From the NCBI GenBank assembly GCA_023301585.1, contig JAMASZ010000156.1, forward strand, positions 1-45,779: DNA of 45,779 nucleotides. Reading direction: 5' to 3'. This DNA is from Alphaproteobacteria bacterium (lineage in GTDB: Bacteria > Pseudomonadota > Alphaproteobacteria > Micavibrionales > Micavibrionaceae). A model generated the notes under the pieces. It had not been told where the DNA came from. It saw only the letters and a program-made list of their open reading frames with translations, and ran no database searches. Made by a program: the position numbers and the translations under genes. Shown here piece after piece: positions 19,221-27,197 of this stretch (position 1 is the stretch's first letter; every line of letters starts with the position of its first letter).

Positions 19221-19575
19221 GCTTCAAGACCGTATGGATGAGCGTGGCAAAGAACATGATCCATGCCTTGAAAGGACGCACCCCGCGAGCACGCAAAGCA
19301 CGCCGGAACTCAGATGAGGCAAAGGCTTTATCAAACCCCTCCTCCAAGAGACGGTCATGGATCGCGGCAGGAACGAGAAGGTTGAGATCATGCGGATCAA
19401 AAAAGCGTTCCAACAAGCGAGGGGTGGACACGTCGGCTTGGTATCCAGCAGGGATCTCAAGTTTGTATCCGGAACCTTTTTTACCAATCTCCCATGTGAG
19501 GGGGTCATGGAACTTGTAAAGCTTGCGCGTCTTGTAGATCAAGGATGCAGCCATATATTCCGAGAACTTAGCCAT
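19210..19575 (-). CDS. DUF1353-like protein
   Basis: IPAGYQADVSTPRLLERFFDPHDLNLLVPAAIHDRLLEEG pattern. Confidence 0.65.
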   Translation of the reverse strand: MAKFSEYMAASLIYKTRKLYKFHDPLTWEIGKKGSGYKLEIPAGYQADVSTPRLLERFFDPHDLNLLVPAAIHDRLLEEGFDKAFASSEFRRALRARGVRPFKAWIMFFATLIHTVLKRGN

Positions 19576-20086
19576 TGAGCTGTGCCAATGCACCAGCAAT
19601 ATCTGCTCTAGCCGCGTCGCCGGCAGCAATAAGTTCTGCCTCGGATGTCGCTGCATCAATCGCGGCGTGAGCCTTGGCCTTTATACCAGCTGCCATCCCG
19701 ATAAGAATCTTAAAGCCATCAGATTTGGCAACTACGTTCTGAGCAAGGGCTGCTGGTTCAACGCCTCGGAACTGCGCCTCTAGCGCAATCATCTGTGCCT
19801 GAGCAGGAGTTGCAGAATCATCCAGGATGGCGCGAGAGGCCTCTTCCTTGGTTTTCCAAGTATCGCGTTCTTCTACAGACGCGTTACCAGTCTGCTTTCG
19901 CATGATTAAATCAAACTGCTCGTCTACATTGCTGCGTGCCTGGTGTTGTGCAGCTTCAAACACCATCTTCCCTGCCGTAGCTGCACCATATTCCGCAACT
20001 AACATATCCATTGGGTAGGGTACACGTTCCTGTCCAATAAGGACATTTACGGTAGGCGCTACAAGGTTGTCTGTGGTGTCACTCAT
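19568..20086 (-). CDS. Hypothetical; possible fibre-associated protein
   Basis: 172-aa ORF immediately downstream of the fibre-like ORF. Confidence 0.45.
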   Translation of the reverse strand: MSDTTDNLVAPTVNVLIGQERVPYPMDMLVAEYGAATAGKMVFEAAQHQARSNVDEQFDLIMRKQTGNASVEERDTWKTKEEASRAILDDSATPAQAQMIALEAQFRGVEPAALAQNVVAKSDGFKILIGMAAGIKAKAHAAIDAATSEAELIAAGDAARADIAGALAQLNG

Positions 20087-20090
20087 AATC

Positions 20091-20882
20091 TTATCCTGCG
20101 GTCAAATTTGAAATATAGTACTTATTGTCATTAGGATTCGCACCCGCCGCAACGTCACGATACACCCTACCCTCAACCCCTATAATGGGCGATCCTGCCA
20201 TTATGGTATTCAATGTTCCCCCGTTGATAGTCGCAAAAAGATGTGACGTGTTTCCGGAAGACTGCGTGACCGCACCTCCCGCGTAGTATACATCCACACT
20301 TCCAACAACATCTGTTGAAAACATGCCGTATGGTGACGTGCTGTCTAAATAGATAGGGACTGTGCAAAATACGTTACAACCTGACCCCCCGAACCAGATG
20401 CCTGTATAGCTAGCAACATTAGAATGATTACGCGCAATCATTCTTGCAGTTTGGCCTGCAACAGGCCTAATCGTAAGCTTAGAAGGTGGTGAGGTTAGAA
20501 GTTTGTAGTAATCAATTAGAAGGTCACCAATAACCCAAATGTTGTTGGTTACACCACCTTTCATAAGATCTAAAACCTGTTGCCATGTTCTAACCGAATT
20601 TGCGGCGCTGTCCCCTGTGGCACTATCATTTCCCGAGCTTGACACGTAGATATTGATACCAGGATTAACACTCTCAATGGAATCAAGACGAGAGGAATTC
20701 TCAGTAACAGCCGCTGGGAGAACAAGGGTTCCCATATCAGCGAGTGTCTTAGCAAGGGATTTAACATTCCGGCCGAGACGTGTGGTAAACGTCTGAGACA
20801 CTGATCCGTTAATTACGTCCTCAAGCAGTTGCGCATCTGCTGCGGCGTTCTGTAGTTGTGTTGTGCTGACGGGATCAGTCAT
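20091..20882 (-). CDS. Tail fibre / receptor-binding-like protein
   Basis: Helical N-terminus then NIYVSSSGNDSATGDSAANSVRTWQQVLDLM (repeat-rich, Gly/Ser/Asn-rich beta-type sequence). Confidence 0.55.
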   Translation of the reverse strand: MTDPVSTTQLQNAAADAQLLEDVINGSVSQTFTTRLGRNVKSLAKTLADMGTLVLPAAVTENSSRLDSIESVNPGINIYVSSSGNDSATGDSAANSVRTWQQVLDLMKGGVTNNIWVIGDLLIDYYKLLTSPPSKLTIRPVAGQTARMIARNHSNVASYTGIWFGGSGCNVFCTVPIYLDSTSPYGMFSTDVVGSVDVYYAGGAVTQSSGNTSHLFATINGGTLNTIMAGSPIIGVEGRVYRDVAAGANPNDNKYYISNLTAG

Positions 20883-20949
20883 GCCGTACCTCCCAAGGGG
20901 TTAATCTTGGGTGTATTGATACGCGCGAGAATCTCAGGATGTCAAGTGA

Positions 20950-21075
20950 TTATTTATCTTTTATGTACTCTGCAAAGCCAGGAGTGTTTTTCTTGTGCCA
21001 CTCTAGTGTCTTAGGTCCAAATTGCCCTGCCTTATAACAGGTCCACAATTGCTCTAGTTTCTTTTGGTCAATCAT
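20950..21075 (-). CDS. 41-aa small ORF (below ORF-track cutoff)
   Basis: MIDQKKLEQLWTCYKAGQFGPKTLEWHKKNTPGFAEYIKDK* read by hand; purine-rich RBS-like GGAAGGGAAG upstream. Confidence 0.4.
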   Translation of the reverse strand: MIDQKKLEQLWTCYKAGQFGPKTLEWHKKNTPGFAEYIKDK

Positions 21076-21138
21076 CGTCTTCCCTTCCTTAAAACTCTGG
21101 CGGAATGTCATCCGGCCCATATTCTTTTGGATCGTCTA

Positions 21139-21327
21139 TCAATTTGGTCTCCCTGTCCACTTGGATGGATCATAATAGATTGGATCTTCTCGCTTAGGTC
21201 GTCGCTTAAATAAACCACCGAGAAGCGCGGCACCAACCTTAGCGATATTCTCTTCCGTCTCAATCCAGCGCATCCCAATCCTATGAGCCCTCTTGTGGCG
21301 GCGATACCATTTAAGAAATCTACCCAT
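21139..21327 (-). CDS. Hypothetical protein
   Basis: 62-aa ORF overlapping next ORF start. Confidence 0.4.
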   Translation of the reverse strand: MGRFLKWYRRHKRAHRIGMRWIETEENIAKVGAALLGGLFKRRPKREDPIYYDPSKWTGRPN

Positions 21328-21541
21328 ATGTCAATACCTCCCAGCCGGACACCGAGTCTGTGACCTCAAGAACATGCCCGTAGAACGAGAGTCCCATGGC
21401 CGGAACATGATGCGGGTAGGGCTCATTGAACAGCCACGAGTATGTAGATTCGTCTATTCGGACCCTGTCCACAGTGAGGCCATCCGCCTTCTGCGTTTCA
21501 ATCTGCTGCTCAATCGCGTCTGCTATTTGCTCACCGCTCAT
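21320..21541 (-). CDS. Hypothetical protein
   Basis: 73-aa ORF with short overlaps to both neighbours. Confidence 0.45.
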   Translation of the reverse strand: MSGEQIADAIEQQIETQKADGLTVDRVRIDESTYSWLFNEPYPHHVPAMGLSFYGHVLEVTDSVSGWEVLTYG

Positions 21542-21731
21542 TATGGAGCCTCAATTGTAATGCTATATCTCGCACACCCTCATATAGGACCGTTTGTTGG
21601 CATTGAGAGCAATCCACTTTCTCGGAAACGTGGGTCGTGCTCAGAATTGGTGCTTCACGTCCACAGGCGGAGATCTTTGCTCTTTCGCCTGTACCAAAGC
21701 CAGGACGCGATCCGTTGTCTAAATGTATCAT
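21531..21731 (-). CDS. Hypothetical, Cys-containing (CxxC) protein
   Basis: MIHLDNGSRPGFGTGERAKISACGREAPILST...DCSQCQQTV. Confidence 0.45.
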   Translation of the reverse strand: MIHLDNGSRPGFGTGERAKISACGREAPILSTTHVSEKVDCSQCQQTVLYEGVRDIALQLRLHNER

Positions 21732-22042
21732 TCTTGCTCCAACGTATTATTGAACAGATCACGGATTGCATCCTCGGACGTAAAGGATTGCCCGTGCGGG
21801 GATACTGTGTCTCCATCCGCCGCCCACCATGCGTGCCAATACTCCATACCAAACTCAATATGGATCTCAATCACTTCAAGATCTGATCCTTCCACGGCTA
21901 CAGCATTCGCCATCTCACGAGTGCGCATAATATGAGCATCGTCCAAGTCCACAAACGAGGTCGCGGATTCAGGCCAGTAGCCCAGCCCATTGACATTGCG
22001 GCAGATGAACCGCGATTCTATATCTCTTGCATCTTTGCCCAT
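21728..22042 (-). CDS. Hypothetical protein
   Basis: 104-aa ORF with overlaps to neighbours. Confidence 0.5.
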   Translation of the reverse strand: MGKDARDIESRFICRNVNGLGYWPESATSFVDLDDAHIMRTREMANAVAVEGSDLEVIEIHIEFGMEYWHAWWAADGDTVSPHGQSFTSEDAIRDLFNNTLEQE

Positions 22043-22293
22043 AGGACGTTCCTCTCTTGATGTGCTCTAGCGATAGCACGCTTTGGTGTGTCTTGTCCAT
22101 TAAATTCAAGAATATAGGTAACAACATTGCCGGACTTTAAGATCATGTTGAATCCCGCATGCTGTGGCCCATCAGTCACGCGATCCATGACGGAGATGTC
22201 ATTGACACAGACACGCACCCCGTTATCCATCTCGTGATAGATTGGTTTGCGCCTAAACAATTCCAATCCCCCGTTTAAATGCTGTAAACGCAC
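22018..22293 (-). CDS. Hypothetical protein
   Basis: 91-aa ORF, overlapping. Confidence 0.45.
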   Translation of the reverse strand: MRLQHLNGGLELFRRKPIYHEMDNGVRVCVNDISVMDRVTDGPQHAGFNMILKSGNVVTYILEFNGQDTPKRAIARAHQERNVLWAKMQEI

Positions 22294-22579
22294 CTGTTCC
22301 TTTGAGGTGTAGATATGTTCCAGCGTGTTCCTTGTTTCCCTTACACGCGATTAGCGCTTCTTTGGCTTGCATCAAACCACACCCCGTTACATCACGAAGA
22401 GCTTTAACATCCTCCGCGGTGATTTGCACCGGTTTTGTTAGATCCATAAACTCTTTTAGTACATAAGAAAAAGGTGCTTCGGTGTGTTGATTGTTTCCTT
22501 CTGACCACCATTCCGCGTTTGCAGCATGGAATGCTTCTTCTAAGAGAAGGGCTATCCTATTCTCCACGATGCACTCCAA
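22253..22579 (-). CDS. Small protein with EF-Ts N-terminal (TS-N/UBA-like) domain
   Basis: ITAEDVKALRDVTGCGLMQAKEALIACKGNKEHAGTYLHLKGTGAF resembles EF-Ts VKELRERTGAGMMDCKKALxEAxGDxExAxxxLR. Confidence 0.55.
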   Translation of the reverse strand: MECIVENRIALLLEEAFHAANAEWWSEGNNQHTEAPFSYVLKEFMDLTKPVQITAEDVKALRDVTGCGLMQAKEALIACKGNKEHAGTYLHLKGTGAFTAFKRGIGIV

Positions 22580-22772
22580 TCACAGTCCGACCCGCACCAT
22601 CATCTGGAAAGCGATGCACAGACAACTTGTAACCACAGCGATTACCGACCTGGCTGGCCAGTGAGCGCGTGGCGAGCTCAGCCCACCCGACAAACTTGAC
22701 CGCCTCGCCAACGTGCAGATTCTCCAATACCTCGCGGCGATTAAACCGCTCGTAAACTTTCATCCCGCTCAT
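22557..22772 (-). CDS. Hypothetical protein
   Basis: 71-aa ORF, overlaps neighbours. Confidence 0.45.
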   Translation of the reverse strand: MSGMKVYERFNRREVLENLHVGEAVKFVGWAELATRSLASQVGNRCGYKLSVHRFPDDGAGRTVIGVHRGE

Positions 22773-22957
22773 TGTCCTTCTCCCAAATGTAAAATGCCCA
22801 TTTGATCCGAATAATACAATCCGCCGTCTTCCTCGGCAACCACCAAGGAGAAGTACCCATCGCTCGAACCCGAGACTGTCAATAGTGTACCGGATTGTTT
22901 GAGCAGTTTTGTTATCTGTTCCAATACATTATCTATGTGTTTTTCATCGTTTTTCAT
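22769..22957 (-). CDS. Hypothetical protein
   Basis: 62-aa ORF, ATGA-type overlap with next. Confidence 0.45.
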   Translation of the reverse strand: MKNDEKHIDNVLEQITKLLKQSGTLLTVSGSSDGYFSLVVAEEDGGLYYSDQMGILHLGEGQ

Positions 22958-23012
22958 AAATTACTCCTGTTCTGTATTACCTGCAAGTATGTCACTTCTA
23001 GGAAGCATTGTC

Positions 23013-23034
23013 AACTACAGGAAACTACGGGAAA
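23013..23034 (-). repeat. Iteron pair 1 (AACTACAGGA AACTACGGGA)
   Basis: Direct reading; minus-strand copies of TTTCCYGTAGTT. Confidence 0.8.
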
Positions 23035-23127
23035 TAGATCATATATAATAATATAAAAATAATATATTTTTATTATATAATTCAATAGGTTAGCGTTTGG
23101 TTTCTTTTATTCAATCGTAATAAGTAA

Positions 23128-23149
23128 TTACCTGTATTTTCCCGTAGCG
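23128..23149 (+). repeat. Iteron pair 2 (TTACCTGTAT TTTCCCGTAG)
   Basis: Direct reading. Confidence 0.8.
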
Positions 23150-23236
23150 TTTATATGCACACATGCACACGCACAAAAGTAATACGCTTAATTATTTAAT
23201 TCCAAGCCATTGATTTCATTACGTTTTTACAAATAT

Positions 23237-23268
23237 ATACCCGTATTTACCTGTAGTTACCTGTATTT
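23237..23268 (+). repeat. Iteron triplet (ATACCCGTAT TTACCTGTAG TTACCTGTAT)
   Basis: Direct reading; exact 10-bp spacing. Confidence 0.85.
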
Positions 23269-23328
23269 CTTTTTAAAAAGTAATATTACTTTCATGCGTA
23301 TGTTATATTTCACAAAAGTAATATTACT

Positions 23329-25680
23329 TTAATGCCATACCTTATCACTGTTCATTGCATACTTCGTTGCAGGGCGACCAACGTCTCCCGACGTGATAAC
23401 AACACGTTCAATTTGGTTATCGGATACCATGTTATCCAAGGCATAACGCACAGCCCGCATTGGCCCTCCTGCCGCTGTAATGGCACGGAAGGGCGCGCGT
23501 GCTCTGAGCGCATTATGGAAACGTCCAGCCGGCACGAGCCCGTCCTTATATTCCATCACCAGCACTTTCATGCAATTAACAATGGCCGCAAGTTCGATAC
23601 TATCACCGGATCCAATCTCTCCCGACTCCATGCGCTTAATAACATCCATGGTGCGCCCTGCCACAAATTGCACAGCCCATGTGACGTGCTCAGGGCGGAT
23701 TATAGGCATGGCAACATTATCGACAACAGCAGCCACTGTTGCGATCCGTTGCGCTGTGGCCCCTATACGTGAGAGCGCAACATACAGTTCAGGCAATTCG
23801 TCTGTTGGATTCTGAGCGCGGCGCGCAACCTTACGAGCAGCCACATTAAACTCACCAAGGATGCGCTGCGCGTCGGAATCAATCGCGACCTGGACAAGCG
23901 TGTCGCCTCCCATTGCGTTGAACGCAAACGTCTGATCCATACGGTTGACGATAGCGAGGAGCGATCCAAACATCTGCCCGACGTGAGCAGGGAACGCATC
24001 CAATTGGTTGTAATTATCATAGCCCAGCGTTCCCTCATAGAACATTGGAATGAAGCGCGACAAGAAACCGTCTTTCGCTTCGGACTCGTTTATAGAGTCA
24101 TACATCTTTTCAAGTGTCGTAAACCACGCAACGCCGATGGACAGGCAGGTGATCCCTTTCTTCTCGTTGGATGCACGGGACGCGGACAACGCCCACTTCT
24201 TGCCAGGCACCGCGGCGTCATACAATCGGTTGATTGCGTCCTTGAGTTCGTGATCCCCATTGGACACAGGCGAAGTCAGTGTCTTGAGCATAGAGCCGCA
24301 CTCGTCAACCATCCAGGATCCGGACGGCGTGGTCACAAAATTATCATAGATGCCTTGTGCGGATTTTGCGGACGTTGTGATGACCCGCGCGCTCGGTGCC
24401 TTTTCCAGGTCGCCTTGCGCCGGCACGTTTGAAATAAGGTGTTGGAGCGCGTCAATCGTTTGTGTCTTACCCGTCGCTGATTTGCCGGCAACAAGCGTGA
24501 ATACGTTGCACCCTGCTCGTCCGAAGCGAAAGCCCCGTCCACACACACCAGACAGGTATGCAAGCGACACAGCCACGGCGTAAGGCAGGTTTGGTGTAAA
24601 TGTTGCATCATGCACAGAACGGACAAACTCACCGAGCATGCCAGGAGGCATTGCGAGTTCGCGGTCATTCAAATCCGTGTAAGGCAAGTCAATATCATAA
24701 GGGTTTGTCACAGGTGGCTTCTCGCGTGCTTGCTTGAAGTTCTCCGCGACCTTTGCGCCAACCTCTGCCGCCTCGGCGCGCTGCTTTTCGAGCACGGCCT
24801 GTTCTGCCCATATTTTGTTGAGACACCACTTCACAAGGTATTCATCCACATACTTTGCTTCTGTGTTGTACCCACCCTTGGTGCCGCGCCATAATGGCGA
24901 GCGTCTGAATACTGCAACCGCTTTGTTTGGATCTTTGGTCGCAACTCCGATGTAGTTGAGGCACGCCAGATCAGCGCCAGAATGGTCGTTGCGATAACGC
25001 TGCAAAATGTCGGGCAGGGGACTGTCCATCATAAACGAGAATCCAACCCCGTTGGCCCAGCCTCGGATCGTGTTTATAATGTCATCCACGGATCGAGAAT
25101 CTGTCTCGTTGACAAACTCAGTGCGTCCAACTCGGGACTTTGCGAATACTGTGGTCAACTCAGACAATACGTGCTGGCAATCGGACAAGGCCCCTCGGCT
25201 GTCAATAACCTTGCCAGTGATTGTAAAGAATCGGTTGTGGTCGTAGATTTCAATTTGATATTTGGAATCCTTGATTGCGCCAATCGCCGGAGGAATCATG
25301 CCGCGCCCTATATAATGACGCCCCGCGCCAGATGGGGATTCCTCACAATATGTTGTGAACCCGTCGTGGATTTGTTTACGAAGTTCCAAAGCAACGTCGT
25401 TGTCCTCGTCTGCGACCTTATACATAGGATCAACATCCAGACCAAAGAAACCATCGCCTTTCGAGAAGACGAACCCAATACCCATGTTAGCGAGCTCGGC
25501 GGACGCGACTGCCTCAGCAAAAGAGGCCCATGTGGACGGGTTTGAATGGGACGCAAGTTGCTTCCAATTCTTCGCCTGGTAAGGAATCTTTGTTGGTTTA
25601 TCGTTCTCGTTGTATTCAATGCGCCATAACACCCATTGGTTCAACGCCTGCAAAGCAGCAGGGACATTGCTATAAGTCAA
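23329..25680 (-). CDS. Primase-polymerase (NrS-1-like N-terminus) fused to DUF3987-like helicase/ATPase domain
   Basis: N-term LNQWVLWRIEYNENDKPTKIPYQ...NPSTWASFAEA...GIGFVFSKGDGFFGLDVDP; C-term Walker A LVAGKSATGKTQTIDAL and DECGSML. Confidence 0.78.
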   Translation of the reverse strand: MTYSNVPAALQALNQWVLWRIEYNENDKPTKIPYQAKNWKQLASHSNPSTWASFAEAVASAELANMGIGFVFSKGDGFFGLDVDPMYKVADEDNDVALELRKQIHDGFTTYCEESPSGAGRHYIGRGMIPPAIGAIKDSKYQIEIYDHNRFFTITGKVIDSRGALSDCQHVLSELTTVFAKSRVGRTEFVNETDSRSVDDIINTIRGWANGVGFSFMMDSPLPDILQRYRNDHSGADLACLNYIGVATKDPNKAVAVFRRSPLWRGTKGGYNTEAKYVDEYLVKWCLNKIWAEQAVLEKQRAEAAEVGAKVAENFKQAREKPPVTNPYDIDLPYTDLNDRELAMPPGMLGEFVRSVHDATFTPNLPYAVAVSLAYLSGVCGRGFRFGRAGCNVFTLVAGKSATGKTQTIDALQHLISNVPAQGDLEKAPSARVITTSAKSAQGIYDNFVTTPSGSWMVDECGSMLKTLTSPVSNGDHELKDAINRLYDAAVPGKKWALSASRASNEKKGITCLSIGVAWFTTLEKMYDSINESEAKDGFLSRFIPMFYEGTLGYDNYNQLDAFPAHVGQMFGSLLAIVNRMDQTFAFNAMGGDTLVQVAIDSDAQRILGEFNVAARKVARRAQNPTDELPELYVALSRIGATAQRIATVAAVVDNVAMPIIRPEHVTWAVQFVAGRTMDVIKRMESGEIGSGDSIELAAIVNCMKVLVMEYKDGLVPAGRFHNALRARAPFRAITAAGGPMRAVRYALDNMVSDNQIERVVITSGDVGRPATKYAMNSDKVWH

Positions 25681-25873
25681 ATGACACTCCCCGCGCTGTC
25701 AAAAAGTTAACAAGACACGCCACCGCCTCATAGCCAGGACTTTTAACAACGCCTGTTCTAAATTTAGATTGCCAAGAGGGGGACAGCGTCATGTGCGCGT
25801 CCCATACTTCTTTTGGTGGTATGTCAGTTTTGGAGAAGACTTGTCTGACTGTCTCAAGATCGGGTAATTGCAT
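25670..25873 (-). CDS. Small protein, possible regulator
   Basis: MQLPDLETVRQVFSKTDIPPKEVWDAHMTLSPSWQSKFRTGVV...; start assigned at 25873 (AGGAAAG RBS) because the upstream in-frame ATG at 25912 lies inside the predicted promoter. Confidence 0.5.
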   Translation of the reverse strand: MQLPDLETVRQVFSKTDIPPKEVWDAHMTLSPSWQSKFRTGVVKSPGYEAVACLVNFLTARGVSFDL

Positions 25874-25896
25874 ATTCGACTTTCCTATTCGACTTG

Positions 25897-25925
25897 CATA
25901 TACGAAAGTCATAAAAGAATGTCAA
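25897..25925 (-). promoter_or_regulatory. Leftward sigma70-like promoter TTGACA-N17-TATATG
   Basis: Minus strand TTGACA (25925-25920), 17-bp spacer, TATATG (25902-25897); -10 box sits inside near-palindrome GACTTGCATATACGAAAGTC (25891-25910). Confidence 0.75.
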
Positions 25926-25940
25926 ATACGAAATTAGGGG

Positions 25941-25969
25941 TTGTAGATAATAACCAGGTATGTTACATA
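25941..25969 (+). promoter_or_regulatory. Rightward early promoter candidate TTGTAG-N17-TACATA
   Basis: Shares TTAGGGGTTG (25934-25943) with the 16.8-kb promoter; directly upstream of ORF 25995. Confidence 0.5.
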
Positions 25970-25994
25970 ATAAGGACAACAACGGAGCATTATA

Positions 25995-26669
25995 ATGAAG
26001 AACGAGCTTGAAAAGATAAAAGCAAAAATTGCCGCACTCATAGCGAAAGCAGAAGGCACAGACAACGAGCACGAGGCTGAGACCTTTATGTCAAAAGCGC
26101 ACGAGCTTTTGGAACGATATAATCTCTCTCGTTTGGAACTTGATCCGGAGGGACACACAGATCCGCTCAGTCACGATACGGAAGCCTTTACTTGGTTCGC
26201 GTCGTCTTCGTGGCATGGGAACCTATACAATGCCGCCTCTCATTTTTATGGGTGCAAGATGATCCGCAATAAAATAGGAGCAAATAAATATAGCTCAATA
26301 CTCATTGGACGTGAAGCAGCCCGTGAGACGGTAAAAATAATGTACCCTTATATAGTTGAGCAGGTTAAGGCACACGCGAAAACATTACAAACACGTTATC
26401 CACAGATGTCTCAGAGCATTGCACGTCGGCAAATGGCTGCGGCGCTTACGTCTCGAATTTGGAACCTTGTGCATAAGTGGTCACTGGATAAGGGTAATGA
26501 AGAAAAGGCGCTTGTCCCTGTTGACGAGAACCAGGCCTATATGGATTCCCTCATGGAAACGCAAGAAACTAAGGGGCGGAGCAAAGGGGCAGGTACTGCT
26601 GCTCATTCCGCCGCAGGGGCAATAAAACTATCACGCGGGGTCAAGGCAAACACAAGACGCTTAACCTAA
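25995..26669 (+). CDS. DUF2786-like protein
   Basis: KIKAKIAALIAKAEGTDNEHEAETFMSKAHELLERYNLSRLEL is the DUF2786 pattern. Confidence 0.75.
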   Translation: MKNELEKIKAKIAALIAKAEGTDNEHEAETFMSKAHELLERYNLSRLELDPEGHTDPLSHDTEAFTWFASSSWHGNLYNAASHFYGCKMIRNKIGANKYSSILIGREAARETVKIMYPYIVEQVKAHAKTLQTRYPQMSQSIARRQMAAALTSRIWNLVHKWSLDKGNEEKALVPVDENQAYMDSLMETQETKGRSKGAGTAAHSAAGAIKLSRGVKANTRRLT

Positions 26670-26733
26670 TCTCATCCGCTCTTGCGCAAAAGTGCAGGGG
26701 CGTCCATTCATTGTCATCTAAGGAGCAAACATT

Positions 26734-27138
26734 ATGACACAATTAACCAAATCACAAAAAGACAAGGCAGCACGCCTCACCGCGATCCAAGCAGAGATCG
26801 CAACACTCAAGGCCGAGGAAATGGAGCTCCGCAAGGATCTATTCTCGCGCGTCTTTCCTGATCCTGTAGAGGGATCAAAGAATAAAGCCGACATTGAGAA
26901 CGGGTATATTCTGCAAGCAACACACAAGATCAATCGTAAGGTTGAGCAGGATGAAGCGCAGAAGCTTATGGACGGCGATAACACGCGGCCCCTCGCAGAA
27001 AAGATCTTTAAGGTCACATATGCGTTAAAGCTTGCGGCGTATAAAGGTCTTGACGATGAAGACAAAAAACTCGCCGCTGCCGCAGTTACTGAGAAAGCAG
27101 GGACGCCTGTTCTCGAAGTTAAGAAACCTAAACACTAA
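26734..27138 (+). CDS. Hypothetical coiled-coil protein
   Basis: 134-aa ORF with AAGGAG RBS. Confidence 0.6.
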   Translation: MTQLTKSQKDKAARLTAIQAEIATLKAEEMELRKDLFSRVFPDPVEGSKNKADIENGYILQATHKINRKVEQDEAQKLMDGDNTRPLAEKIFKVTYALKLAAYKGLDDEDKKLAAAAVTEKAGTPVLEVKKPKH

Positions 27139-27145
27139 ACACCGT

Positions 27146-27181
27146 TTGACAAACACCAGCGCGTGTTTATTATCGCGCTGG
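27146..27181 (+). promoter_or_regulatory. Promoter TTGACA-N16-TATTAT with embedded perfect inverted repeat
   Basis: TTGACA 27146-27151, TATTAT 27168-27173; CCAGCGCG (27156-27163) / CGCGCTGG (27174-27181) flank the -10. Confidence 0.65.
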
Positions 27182-27197
27182 TCATCATGGAGCACAC

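Larger units (their letters stand above)
22970..23331. promoter_or_regulatory. Putative replication origin: iterons, A/T tract, palindromes
   Basis: Seven TTWCCYGTAKTT-like repeats with 10-bp period (23013-23034 minus; 23128-23149 plus; 23237-23268 plus), a 42-nt pure A/T tract (23041-23082), and palindrome AAAGTAATATTACTTT twice (23277-23292, 23315-23330). Confidence 0.65.

Noticed and set aside
23277-23330. GTAATATTAC inside the palindromes matches the geminivirus-type TAATATTAC nicking nonanucleotide
   Set aside because: No HUH Rep-type endonuclease or stem-loop context was recognised; a 9-mer match within an A/T palindrome is likely coincidental.
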